Source of the DNA: Stigmatella ashevillena
GTDB lineage: Bacteria > Myxococcota > Myxococcia > Myxococcales > Myxococcaceae
DNA: 64,000 bases
NCBI RefSeq assembly: GCF_028368975.1
Contig: NZ_JAQNDM010000002.1
Span: forward strand, 8,922,425 to 8,986,424
Reading direction: 5' to 3'
Part shown: positions 40,633-48,470 of the stretch, in pieces
How the letters are laid out: every line of letters starts with the position of its first letter
How positions within the stretch are numbered: position 1 is the first letter of the stretch
The notes under the pieces: generated by a model
Told to the model about the DNA's origin: nothing
Databases searched by the model: none
The model's input: only the letters and a program-made list of their open reading frames with translations
Made by a program: the position numbers and the translations under genes

Positions 40633-41235
40633 TCAATACTGGACGCCGTCCAGCCTTTCCAGCACAGCCTTGATTGCCTCTGGGGTGGTGCCGTGCCGCT
40701 TTGCAAGGTCCACGGCTGAGTATGTCACAGCCACGGTCGAGGGCGGATCTTCCGCGAATCCCTCCACGACGATGGGACCGATGTCTCCCGGCCACACGAG
40801 AGCGCTCAATTCGTGGCACCTGCGCGCAGGATTCAGAATGGTGAAATGTGGCCAGAGAGGGAAACGGAGAGTGCGGACGTCTCCTCCGAGGAACCTGCAT
40901 CCATCCAGTTGCGCTGCGCTGAAATCGCAATCCTCGATGCTGCTCTGTCCTGGAGAGGATGGCCACTCCCCAAAGTCGTTGCCTCTGAATCGTCCGGTGA
41001 ACCGGCAGCCTTTCAGGTGGGAGGAGTTCCACTGGAAGTTCTTCAACTCACGCCGGGCCTCGAAGGTGCAGTCAATGAATTGTGCATGGGGAATGATCAA
41101 GTTTCGCGCGGCAACCTTCAGCACAAGTGTGCAGTGGCGAAGCGTCAAGTGTGGCCCAAGGAAATAAACAACATGGGACCCGATTTCGATTCGCTCATTG
41201 GAGAGTTCTGTGTTTTCGAGGTTGACTTGGCTCAA
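40633..41235 (-). CDS. Pentapeptide-like protein, unknown function, TTG start
   Basis: A predicted 200-residue cytoplasmic protein. The frame is open far upstream (to 41658) across the acetyltransferase gene, but a TTG at 41235 with GAGGAG 9 bases upstream is the best start; a GTG at 41361 would overlap the neighbour. The middle has spaced repeats like those of pentapeptide proteins (Phe-Ile-Asp-Cys-Thr-Phe, Leu-Lys-Gly-Cys-Arg-Phe, Ile-Glu-Asp-Cys-Asp-Phe, Leu-Asp-Gly-Cys-Arg-Phe), giving a short beta-helix. The C-terminus ends in a small helical segment (Leu-Ala-Lys-Arg-His-Gly-Thr-Thr). I recall similar hypothetical proteins in myxobacteria but no known function. Confidence 0.6.
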   Translation of the reverse strand: MSQVNLENTELSNERIEIGSHVVYFLGPHLTLRHCTLVLKVAARNLIIPHAQFIDCTFEARRELKNFQWNSSHLKGCRFTGRFRGNDFGEWPSSPGQSSIEDCDFSAAQLDGCRFLGGDVRTLRFPLWPHFTILNPARRCHELSALVWPGDIGPIVVEGFAEDPPSTVAVTYSAVDLAKRHGTTPEAIKAVLERLDGVQY

Positions 41236-41318
41236 GGTGCTGCTCTCCTCAAAACGTGATGAGAGCGACTGGCTCGTGACACAAGAGCAGCCAACTCGTT
41301 TGGGTATCGCTGGAGGCT

Positions 41319-42122
41319 TCAAGCGAAATGAGCCATCTCTTGCTGTGAGAGTCTTGGAGACGTGAGGCCCGCACGGAGGAAGAAGCGCTCGCAGGGCCCC
41401 TCTGGAACGATGACACTCACGGAGAGCGGCTTGCCGGGATGCACTGAGGCCAGTGCCCGCAGCAGCTTGCTTCCCGCTCCCTTGCCGCGCACCTGCGGTT
41501 CCACGGCGATGGCCCTGAGCGCAAGCGTGGGGGCAGAGAGGTCTCCGAGCACTGCCACCGCCGGTCCAAGTCGGAACGCACGGACGGGCACCGCCAGACC
41601 TGCCACCGTGGGCGGTGCGAGTTGCCACGGCAAACCTTCGGGGAGCAACCGCGCGCATTCCACAGGCTCCACCTCCTCAAGCGTGGCGGGTTCCGGCGCA
41701 GGCGTCCCGACGAAGCCCACCAGCCGACGTACCCGCTGGAAGCCCAGGCGCTCGTAGAGCTTCACCGCAGGGGTGTTCTGCTCGATGACTTCCAACACCA
41801 TCCGGGTGTCCCCGCGTGCGCGTGACTCTTCCATCAGCGGACCCAAGATGGCGCCGCCGAGCTTGCGATTCCGGTAAGCAGGCACGATTCCCATGGCCGC
41901 CACCCGGCTCATGCGCCCTCGCCGCGCGATCAGCACCAGACCTACCGGTTCTCCTCCCACCCGCGCGATCCGGCTGTCGGCCAATGAGATGTGCTCGCTC
42001 CGCATGCGCGCGTCGAACAGGAATGGGGAATCCGGCACCTGGACGAAGTAGTCCTCGAAAGAGCGGGAGAAAAGTGTGGAGAGCTCCCGGAGAGAGAGTT
42101 CCGAGGCAGGGGTGAGATTCAT
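41319..42122 (-). CDS. GNAT acetyltransferase with two GNAT halves
   Basis: A 267-residue cytoplasmic acetyltransferase. The N-terminal half has a complete GNAT core: Ala-Ala-Met-Gly-Ile-Val-Pro-Ala-Tyr-Arg-Asn-Arg-Lys-Leu-Gly-Gly (acetyl-CoA loop, about 75-90) and Leu-Tyr-Glu-Arg-Leu-Gly-Phe (about 122-128). The C-terminal half repeats the pattern in weaker form: Leu-Arg-Ala-Ile-Ala-Val-Glu-Pro-Gln-Val-Arg-Gly-Lys-Gly-Ala-Gly-Ser-Lys and Arg-Phe-Phe-Leu-Arg-Ala-Gly-Leu. Tandem GNAT proteins of this size are known; the substrate is unknown. It faces a histidine kinase gene across a region dense in palindromes. Confidence 0.88.
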   Translation of the reverse strand: MNLTPASELSLRELSTLFSRSFEDYFVQVPDSPFLFDARMRSEHISLADSRIARVGGEPVGLVLIARRGRMSRVAAMGIVPAYRNRKLGGAILGPLMEESRARGDTRMVLEVIEQNTPAVKLYERLGFQRVRRLVGFVGTPAPEPATLEEVEPVECARLLPEGLPWQLAPPTVAGLAVPVRAFRLGPAVAVLGDLSAPTLALRAIAVEPQVRGKGAGSKLLRALASVHPGKPLSVSVIVPEGPCERFFLRAGLTSPRLSQQEMAHFA

Positions 42123-42197
42123 GCGCCGCGAATTCTCTCTTGGGGCTGCGGGGCCGTCCAGCAGCGGCCTTCATGAATGCCCTCTTGGGGAGGAATG

Positions 42198-42314
42198 TGA
42201 CCCACCATGGGTCATTTGCAGGAGCACCTGCAAAGTCCAATGAGAGCAGACACCTCATTCCCAAAGTCCTGACGGGATCGTCAAGATGTCCAGTGTGAGG
42301 CAAACTGTCTGGAC
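42198..42314. promoter_or_regulatory. Cluster of three palindromes in a divergent intergenic region
   Basis: TGACCCA-CCA-TGGGTCA (42198-42214) is directly followed by TTTGCAGG-AGCA-CCTGCAAA (42215-42234), both perfect. GTCCAG (42288-42293) pairs with CTGGAC (42309-42314) further right. They fill the 233-bp gap between the acetyltransferase (start 42122) and the histidine kinase (start 42356), so they may be operators for either or both genes, or RNA hairpins. Confidence 0.5.
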
Positions 42315-42355
42315 CTTGTTCCAGCGGGGCCAGCGCCCGGCGGTAGGCTTCCCAC

Positions 42356-43690
42356 GTGATATCCCCTGACCCCTCCGATGAGAAGGTCCTGATTCACGTT
42401 CAGAAGCAGAGCTATTTCAACGGCTCGCTCTACCTGCTCGGTGGATTGGCTTTCCACTGTCTGGTGTCGGGGACGCTGCCGCTGGGGCTCGTCGTCTGGG
42501 AATTGGTGCTCGCAGGACTCTTCCTGGTGCTGGGCGTCACCATGGGCATGAGAGGGTTCCCGCCCGAGCGCGTGGGGGTGATCGGCGGAGGTCTGGGGAT
42601 GGTGTCCGCCTTGCTGTTCGTTCACTGGAGTGGCGGACCGTTCAGTCCCTACATGCACATGTTTGGCGCCCTGCCGTTCATGCTGGCGCTGTTTACTCCT
42701 GGCAGCAGCCAGCCGACGCTCGTGAGTGGCAGCGCATCGCTCGTCGCGTTGTCGCTCGTGAGTGGGCTGGCCGGGATGCCGCCGCGCGTGATGATGCTCC
42801 AGGCCTTTTCCAGCGGGTTGCTCCTGGTGCTGGCATTCACGGGCTCCCGCGTGTACCAGCGGGTGATCAGCGCACAGCGAGAGGCCCACCGGGCGCGGCT
42901 CCAGGCAGTGGAGCAACTCGCGGAGAGCGAGCGTCTGAGGGGGCGCGCCGAGAGGGAGCGCGCCGAGGTGGAGCGGCTGGTGTTGATGGGTCAATTGGCC
43001 GCGGGAGTCGCGCATGAGGTGAACAACCCTCTGGCCTTTGTGAAGGCCAACCTGAACTTCCTCGAGCGCAAAGGGACAGGCGATGGCTCTCCCCTGGACA
43101 GGGCGGAGTTCCGGAGCGTGCTGCGAGAGACCCTGGAGGGGGTGGCACGCATCCAGCAGATCGTCACGGACCTGAAGGATTTCTCGCGTGCGGGGACCCT
43201 GGACGACAAGGAGGGGGGCGCGTTGGAGGACGCCCTGCGAGAGGCGGGCCGTCTGGCCTCGGTGCGCCTGGGTGCGGGCTCTCAGGTGGAACTGGAACTC
43301 GAGCCGGGGCTGCCCGCGGTGCGGCTGGGCCAGCGGCACATGGTGCAGGTGATGGTGAACCTGTTGCTCAATGCGGCGGACGCGGTGGAGCAGGCGGAGC
43401 CCCCCCGTTCCCCCCAGATTTCGGTGCGCGCGCGGCGGGTGGGGGAGGGGGTGGACCTCTTCGTGGAGGACAACGGGCCGGGCATCCCCCCGGAGGTCCT
43501 GCCCCGGCTCTTCGAGCCCTTTTTCACCACGAAACCTCCCGGCAAGGGCACGGGGCTGGGGCTTGCCCTGTGCCGGGAGTACATCGCGCGGGTGGGGGGC
43601 ACCCTGCGCGCGGAGAACCGAGCCGGAGGCGGTGCCCGGTTCATCCTGCGGTTGCCCCTGGCGGTGGAGTCCGGAGCCATCAGGGTGTGA
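42356..43690 (+). CDS. Membrane sensor histidine kinase
   Basis: A 444-residue inner-membrane kinase starting at GTG 42356. Residues about 24-165 hold around six hydrophobic helices with short loops and no periplasmic domain, so it probably senses within the membrane. A coiled linker (170-210) leads to the dimerisation/phospho-acceptor domain with His220 in Ala-Ala-Gly-Val-Ala-His-Glu-Val-Asn-Asn-Pro-Leu. The ATPase domain has Asn-Leu-Leu-Leu-Asn-Ala-Ala-Asp-Ala, Asp-Asn-Gly-Pro-Gly-Ile and Gly-Thr-Gly-Leu-Gly-Leu. The His-Glu-Val-Asn-Asn-Pro type is usual for NtrB-like family kinases, which often pair with enhancer-binding proteins. No response regulator is adjacent (orphan). The stop is 84 bp before the DUF2381-type gene. 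Confidence 0.9.
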   Translation: MISPDPSDEKVLIHVQKQSYFNGSLYLLGGLAFHCLVSGTLPLGLVVWELVLAGLFLVLGVTMGMRGFPPERVGVIGGGLGMVSALLFVHWSGGPFSPYMHMFGALPFMLALFTPGSSQPTLVSGSASLVALSLVSGLAGMPPRVMMLQAFSSGLLLVLAFTGSRVYQRVISAQREAHRARLQAVEQLAESERLRGRAERERAEVERLVLMGQLAAGVAHEVNNPLAFVKANLNFLERKGTGDGSPLDRAEFRSVLRETLEGVARIQQIVTDLKDFSRAGTLDDKEGGALEDALREAGRLASVRLGAGSQVELELEPGLPAVRLGQRHMVQVMVNLLLNAADAVEQAEPPRSPQISVRARRVGEGVDLFVEDNGPGIPPEVLPRLFEPFFTTKPPGKGTGLGLALCREYIARVGGTLRAENRAGGGARFILRLPLAVESGAIRV

Positions 43691-43774
43691 AGGGGAGTCT
43701 GCCGTTGCAGGGGTGACCCCCGAAGGACGTCTGGCGCCTTGTGGTAGGGTGGTGACCTCGGAGGTTCTACGCCC

Positions 43775-44656
43775 CTGGCCCTACCCAAGACCTCGCTGTT
43801 CCTCGCCCTCTGCCTGCTGGTGGTGGGCCCCGCCGCCGCCCAGTCGCCCGCCCGCCAGCGTCAGGATCGGCGCGCCTCACTGCCCACCACTGACTCCGAG
43901 GCCTTGTCCGAGCTGTACGTGGCGGCGGGCAATCTCACCACGGTGACGTTCAACGGGCCCCTGGACCGGGACAGCCTGGTGGTGGATCGCACGCGCTTCA
44001 GGTGGATGGACGTCGGCGAACGGATGCTCGTGCTGGAGCCCTTCACAGACCTGGGCCCCGGTGAGCGGCTCATTTTGCAGATCCGCTTCAAGGACAAAGC
44101 TCAGCCTGCGAAAGCCATCCTCGCCGTCGTCTCCAAGGCGGACGTGATGGACGGCAAGGTGGAGATGGACCGGCGAGCGAATACTCCTGAGGCGCTGCTC
44201 GCGGCCCTTGCTCAGAAGGAAGTGGAGTTGGAGGAACTCAAGGCTCGGAGCGCGGTCAGTGGCCCCGCGAGCCTCGTCCTCTCGGGGTGGTTCACCCAGT
44301 TCACGAAGCCTGTTTTGCTTACGCAAAGGGAGGCTCCGGCTGACGGCAGTGGTTTGGCGGTCATGGAGAGCATTGGCTATGGCGGGTCGTTCTCGTCAGT
44401 GGTGGCCATTGAGTTGCAGAACCTCGCCGCTCAGACGCCGTGGACTTTGGGACAGGCCCGCCTGACGAGCCCTCAAGGCATTCCACCCAAGGTGCTTTCG
44501 GTGCAGATGAAACCAGAGCCACTGGCCCCAGGAGAGAAGGGGGTAGTGGTAGTGGAGGTGGCGACGGCACCGTGGGCGTCCGGCAAGGAATTCAGCGTGG
44601 AACTCGTAGAGGCCGGCGGTCCGCGGCGCCTCTCCGTCAACCTGTTTGCGAAGTAG
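43775..44656 (+). CDS. DUF2381-type secreted protein, probable CTG start
   Basis: A 293-residue exported protein resembling the myxobacterial DUF2381 paralogous family, which usually sits next to a Ser/Thr kinase, as here (12 bp apart). The only standard start, GTG 43820, would cut off the signal peptide. A CTG at 43775 lies 10 bases after GGAGG and opens a proper signal peptide (Leu-Ala-Leu-Pro-Lys-Thr-Ser-Leu-Phe-Leu, Ala-Gln end). The frame closes at a TAG just before, at 43745. The mature protein is beta-rich with a helical segment of Glu/Leu repeats (Lys-Glu-Val-Glu-Leu-Glu-Glu-Leu-Lys). Its function is unknown; pairing with the kinase suggests a shared signalling or export system. Confidence 0.72.
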   Translation: MALPKTSLFLALCLLVVGPAAAQSPARQRQDRRASLPTTDSEALSELYVAAGNLTTVTFNGPLDRDSLVVDRTRFRWMDVGERMLVLEPFTDLGPGERLILQIRFKDKAQPAKAILAVVSKADVMDGKVEMDRRANTPEALLAALAQKEVELEELKARSAVSGPASLVLSGWFTQFTKPVLLTQREAPADGSGLAVMESIGYGGSFSSVVAIELQNLAAQTPWTLGQARLTSPQGIPPKVLSVQMKPEPLAPGEKGVVVVEVATAPWASGKEFSVELVEAGGPRRLSVNLFAK

Positions 44657-44668
44657 GAAGCCCCGCCC

Positions 44669-46471
44669 ATGACGATGGACGCTTTTCACCCAGACCACCT
44701 CAAGCCAGGACAAATGGTGGGCCCCTGGCGCATTGTCGAGTCGCTGGGCAGCGGCAACTTCGGACACGCCTTCAAGGCGGAGCGGGAGGGAGATCTCTTC
44801 ACGCTGAAGATGGCGGTGCGGCCTGCACCGGACCTGCCCCAAGAGACGCCCGAGAGGACCCTGGAAGAGCGGCAGGTGGACGGGCGCATGTGCCACGAGG
44901 CCGCTGTCCTCATGGCCAACACGAGCCATCCTGGCCTGCCTCACCTGCGTGCCATGGACAGGTGGCCTCATCCCATCCGGGGTTACCTCTACATCGTTAC
45001 TGACTACGTGCCGGGCGGCCCTTTCCACGAATGGCGAGAGCAGACCCGGCCCACGGCTGCCCAACTGGTGGACATCTTCATCGACGTGGTGCGCGCGGTG
45101 GCCCTGCTGCACCGCCGCGGCATCCTTATCCGGGACTTCAAGAGCGAGCATGTCATCGTCAACCCCAACGACCACAAGCCGGTCATCGTGGACATGGGAA
45201 GTGCCTGGCTGCCGGGGGGCTCCACGCTCACCGTGGGGTTGGCGCCTGGAACACCCCATGCGTTGCCACCGGAGTGCATCGCCTTCATTCGCGAGGGGGC
45301 ATGGAAGGAGGGGGCTCGGTTTGGTGCGAACGCGGCGGGAGACCTCTACCAACTCGGCGTCTTCATCTACGAGGCCCTCACGGACCACTGGCCCTTCGAT
45401 CCGCGGATGTCCCAGGATGAGCTGCTGGCCGCCATCGAGACCGTCATTCCCCGCGCGCCTCATCGCATCAACCCCGAGGTTCCCGAGGCGCTGAGCCGCA
45501 TTGCGCTGAAGCTGCTCGAGAAGCGGCCGGAGGACCGCTACCAGAGCGCCGAGGGCTTGCTCCAAGCGCTCTGGGATGCAGCGAAGGAGCGCTCCAAGCC
45601 AGCCTGGAAGGTGTCTCTGGAACTTCCGGCGGGGGGGCCGGCTCCTGTGAGCCAGGAAGAGGTGGAGGAGCGCCGCCTCCAGAAGCAGGAAGCGGAACGC
45701 AAGGCGAAGGAGGTTCGCGAGCAGGGGACACAAGAGCTTTCACACGAGGAAGCCTTGGCGCAACTCTCCGTTCTCACTCAGGAGATCCAGAACCAGTGGC
45801 GGTTGGTTCAGGAGAAGGCTGCCCGGAGCAAGACGAGATGGCGGAGAATCGCCCTCGTGGTGGGGCCGCTCTTGCTGGTTCTGGGTCTCTTCGCCGCCCG
45901 GCAGGTGTGGCTTACTCCCGTCCCGGCATTCCCCACTGCATCCGAGAAAGGAAGTTCGTCCGTGTCCACCTTCAGCAACTCCCGGCCCATCAGAATCGTT
46001 TCCGTCTGGCTGTGCGCCGCGTTCAGCATCGGGTGCCCGGCGGCCCAGGTGCGGCCCATGCCGGGGGATTGTCCCCTGGAGACAGCCGAGAGGATGAGGG
46101 AAATGGGCTTCTTAGAGCGTGGCGGCAACGAGGTCATCATCGACATCCACCAACCCGGCACGCGGACTCAGGCTGGCATCTATCGCGAAGGAAAGGTCGT
46201 CGGCCGGGTGGTGACCACATCGTACAAGGGAGCTCTGCCCGATGGGACTCTCCTCTACGGGCAGCTCTGGACCGAGAATATTTTCAAGAGGGGGGAGGAG
46301 GCAGTGCTCGGCCGCTATACCGAGGCACTTCTGCCGGATGGGCGCCGCATCCCTGTTTGCTTCTCGTTGGGAGATGACACCGGGCTGACCACCAAGATGG
46401 ATGGCTCGAAGCCCGGCCAAGCCCGTCTTCAGCGCTCCTGGGTGGTCCGGGCCGTCGAGATATGGCCGTGA
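44669..46471 (+). CDS. Ser/Thr kinase with altered active site and fused exported tail
   Basis: A 600-residue protein. Residues 15-305 are a protein kinase: Gly-Ser-Gly-Asn-Phe-Gly loop (27-32), Lys47, catalytic loop Ile-Arg-Asp156-Phe-Lys-Ser-Glu-His (His-Arg-Asp is Ile-Arg-Asp, and the usual Asn is His161) and Asp175-Met-Gly in place of Asp-Phe-Gly. Glu-rich coiled coil (330-390) leads to a membrane helix (393-412). A linker then reaches a second hydrophobic stretch (441-456) ending in Cys, followed by a 145-residue beta domain. That last part has its own ribosome site and GTG in frame (45947-45964), so it may also be made alone as a lipoprotein. It starts 12 bp after the DUF2381-type gene, presumably one operon. 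Activity of the kinase is uncertain. Confidence 0.85.
   Translation: MTMDAFHPDHLKPGQMVGPWRIVESLGSGNFGHAFKAEREGDLFTLKMAVRPAPDLPQETPERTLEERQVDGRMCHEAAVLMANTSHPGLPHLRAMDRWPHPIRGYLYIVTDYVPGGPFHEWREQTRPTAAQLVDIFIDVVRAVALLHRRGILIRDFKSEHVIVNPNDHKPVIVDMGSAWLPGGSTLTVGLAPGTPHALPPECIAFIREGAWKEGARFGANAAGDLYQLGVFIYEALTDHWPFDPRMSQDELLAAIETVIPRAPHRINPEVPEALSRIALKLLEKRPEDRYQSAEGLLQALWDAAKERSKPAWKVSLELPAGGPAPVSQEEVEERRLQKQEAERKAKEVREQGTQELSHEEALAQLSVLTQEIQNQWRLVQEKAARSKTRWRRIALVVGPLLLVLGLFAARQVWLTPVPAFPTASEKGSSSVSTFSNSRPIRIVSVWLCAAFSIGCPAAQVRPMPGDCPLETAERMREMGFLERGGNEVIIDIHQPGTRTQAGIYREGKVVGRVVTTSYKGALPDGTLLYGQLWTENIFKRGEEAVLGRYTEALLPDGRRIPVCFSLGDDTGLTTKMDGSKPGQARLQRSWVVRAVEIWP
45947..45964 (+). other. Internal ribosome site and GTG start within the kinase gene
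   Basis: AAAGGAAG (45947-45954) is followed after 7 bases by an in-frame GTG (45962-45964). Translation from here gives 169 residues beginning with a short basic segment (Asn-Ser-Arg-Pro-Ile-Arg), a hydrophobic core (Ile-Val-Ser-Val-Trp-Leu-Cys-Ala-Ala-Phe-Ser-Ile-Gly) and Cys: a plausible export signal of lipoprotein type, although the lipobox is imperfect. Confidence 0.5.
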
Positions 46472-46530
46472 ACGTTCTGACCCTTCTCCAAAGCAATCGA
46501 GAAGCGCGAGCGTCCGTCTAGGATGTTCGG

Positions 46531-47134
46531 ATGAGCAAGTCTGTCGAGTTGGGCACGGTGGAATTGCCCGAGGGAGTTCTCCTCATCCTGGATCCGGGGC
46601 TGGCGCGCTATTGGCGTCATGAGGGAGAGCCTGTTTCCCCCCGGAAGAGCGATCCTCCTGAAACGGCCGGGAATTTCCTCCCTGCTTCCTTTATAATGTC
46701 CGGGATCTCGAGACGGCTCGGCAGCACTTCGATGCGTTCGCCCGGGAGTCGGGTTTCGAGGCACACGCGGAAGTCCTCGGCCTTCGGGAACCCCATACTT
46801 GCCGGGTCCGCTCCGCACTCGAAGCAGGCAAGGGGCTCGGGGTCGTCAAATACAATGGGTTCTGGGTCGTGGCCGTGGAGGGCTTGCCGCCCGCCCGCCC
46901 GCTGAAGGTGGTGGGTGTCCCCATGCCCCGGGGCGAGTTCTCGAGCCGCTGGGCGAGTCCTCGACAGTGGCTGGGCGTTCTCCTCGGGCACCAAGGACGA
47001 GGCGTACATGCGCAACGCGTCCAATCTGTGCCTCATGCGGGTACAGCTTTCCCGAGCTCGCCGAGATCCTCGAGGCCCCAATCGGGGCGCTGTACCGGCG
47101 GGAGGGAGACCGGTTCGTCGAGGACGTGCCGTAA
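46531..47134 (+). pseudogene. Frameshifted protein gene, at least three frame changes
   Basis: An ATG at 46531 begins a good protein start (Ser-Val-Glu-Leu-Gly-Thr-Val-Glu-Leu-Pro-Glu-Gly, then Leu-Ala-Arg-Tyr-Trp-Arg-His). Sense then moves to another frame (Tyr-Asn-Val-Arg-Asp-Leu-Glu-Thr-Ala-Arg-Gln-His-Phe at 46692, through Gly-Leu-Gly-Val-Val-Lys-Tyr-Asn-Gly and Val-Gly-Val-Pro-Met-Pro near 46923), back to the first (Glu-Ala-Tyr-Met-Arg-Asn-Ala-Ser-Asn-Leu-Cys-Leu-Met-Arg near 47008) and then to the third (Tyr-Ser-Phe-Pro-Glu-Leu-Ala-Glu-Ile-Leu-Glu at 47042), ending in Asp-Arg-Phe-Val-Glu-Asp-Val-Pro and TAA. The first parts resemble uncharacterised myxobacterial proteins I recall. The last part may be from a second, unrelated gene. 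It is not functional as one reading frame. Confidence 0.65.
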
Positions 47135-47318
47135 TTTCCGGTGAGGAGAGGAGGTGTCCATCCGCTTGTGGGGAGAACAGGAGGGAATGTCATCCTCTGG
47201 CCATCGCTTGCTTCTCTGTGCACTGGGCGACTGGCCGAGGGCCTTGTGGGAAAAGAGGGTCCCTGGATGCTGACGCCAACGTTATCTTCTGAGAAGGGCC
47301 TTTTCAGTTCAGAGCGCC

Positions 47319-48419
47319 ATGGACCCCACCGTCCCAGCAGAGTTTCTCCGTCAGCGAGACTCAATCATCGACGATTGGTTCAGACGGGTGAGCGAGCGCC
47401 CGGTTGCTCGTTCTCTTCCGCGCAAATCGATCCTGAACAATGTTCCTGGCTTGGTGGACCAGATCATCGAGGCGTTGGCCAAGACAGCCGATCTCCAGGG
47501 GGGCGCGCTGAGCATTCCGAGAGAAATCGCTGAAGAGCATGGCGAAAGCCGCCTCGACCTGGGTTATGGCCTGATGGAGTTGGGAGAAGAGTACAACTCG
47601 CTTCGGGATGCCTTCCTGAGCGTCCTGGACTCGGCCGGGATTGCCCTGAACAACGCGACCGCGAGCGCCTTGCATGGGGCGATTGATCAGGCCCACCGGG
47701 CAGGGGTGGAGCATTATATCCAGTGTCGGGAAGAGCGGCTCAGGGAGCGCCAGTCGGACTTTCTGGCCCGGCTCGTCCATGACTTCCGTTCCCCCCTGAG
47801 CACGGTCCTGACCAGCGTCGAGCTCATCCGGAGGGGAGATTCCCCCAGCGAGGGGCTCTCCCGGAACCTGGAGCGCATCGAGCGTGCTACGCGGCGGTTG
47901 CTTTTGCTCATCGAGGGGCAACTGGCCACCGAAGCGGCGCTTGCTGGCAATCTCCAGTTCCAGGTGGTGGAGGTGAATCTCTCCGAGGTGGCTGAGGATG
48001 TGCACGCCATCGTGCAGACTCGCGCGGAGGAGAAGGGGATTGTCCTGAAGGAAGATGTTCCCGCTGGGATTCAGCTCAGGACAGACCGTCTCTTGCTCGG
48101 CCAGGTGCTGCAAAACCTCGTCGACAATGCAATCAAGTACACCTCCCAGGGGGCCGTGATGGTCCAGGTCCGCGAGGTAGGTGGCGAAGTGTTCATCACG
48201 GTCGAGGATACCGGACGAGGCATCGCACCCGAGCTGCTCCCCGTCATCTTCGACATGTACAAGCGCAGCGAGCACGTCTCCCCGGGGCGGGGTGTGGGAC
48301 TGGCCGTTGTGAAGACCATCGTGTCTTTTCTGGGCGGGACGATCCACGCGGAGAGCGAGCCGGGCAAGGGCAGCCGTTTCATCGTCTCCCTGCCGAGAGA
48401 GTATTCCGCGCGTTCATGA
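47319..48419 (+). CDS. Histidine kinase with RsbRD-type N-terminal domain
   Basis: A 366-residue soluble kinase. The N-terminal 135 residues are helical and match the globin-like RsbR/RsbRD N-terminal domain (Asp-Asp-Trp-Phe-Arg-Arg-Val ... Asn-Asn-Val-Pro-Gly-Leu-Val), a sensor domain of stress signalling proteins. The phospho-acceptor is His154 in Leu-Val-His-Asp-Phe-Arg-Ser-Pro-Leu. The ATPase domain has Asn-Leu-Val-Asp-Asn-Ala-Ile-Lys-Tyr, Asp-Thr-Gly-Arg-Gly-Ile and Gly-Arg-Gly-Val-Gly-Leu-Ala. No membrane segment. It stands alone after the pseudogene and ends facing the carboxypeptidase, so it is an orphan kinase. The ligand or signal is unknown. Confidence 0.88.
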   Translation: MDPTVPAEFLRQRDSIIDDWFRRVSERPVARSLPRKSILNNVPGLVDQIIEALAKTADLQGGALSIPREIAEEHGESRLDLGYGLMELGEEYNSLRDAFLSVLDSAGIALNNATASALHGAIDQAHRAGVEHYIQCREERLRERQSDFLARLVHDFRSPLSTVLTSVELIRRGDSPSEGLSRNLERIERATRRLLLLIEGQLATEAALAGNLQFQVVEVNLSEVAEDVHAIVQTRAEEKGIVLKEDVPAGIQLRTDRLLLGQVLQNLVDNAIKYTSQGAVMVQVREVGGEVFITVEDTGRGIAPELLPVIFDMYKRSEHVSPGRGVGLAVVKTIVSFLGGTIHAESEPGKGSRFIVSLPREYSARS

Positions 48420-48470
48420 ATGAAGGGTCGAAGGTCTCCGGACGGGCCCGGGTGTCCGGGCGCGTTCGCG

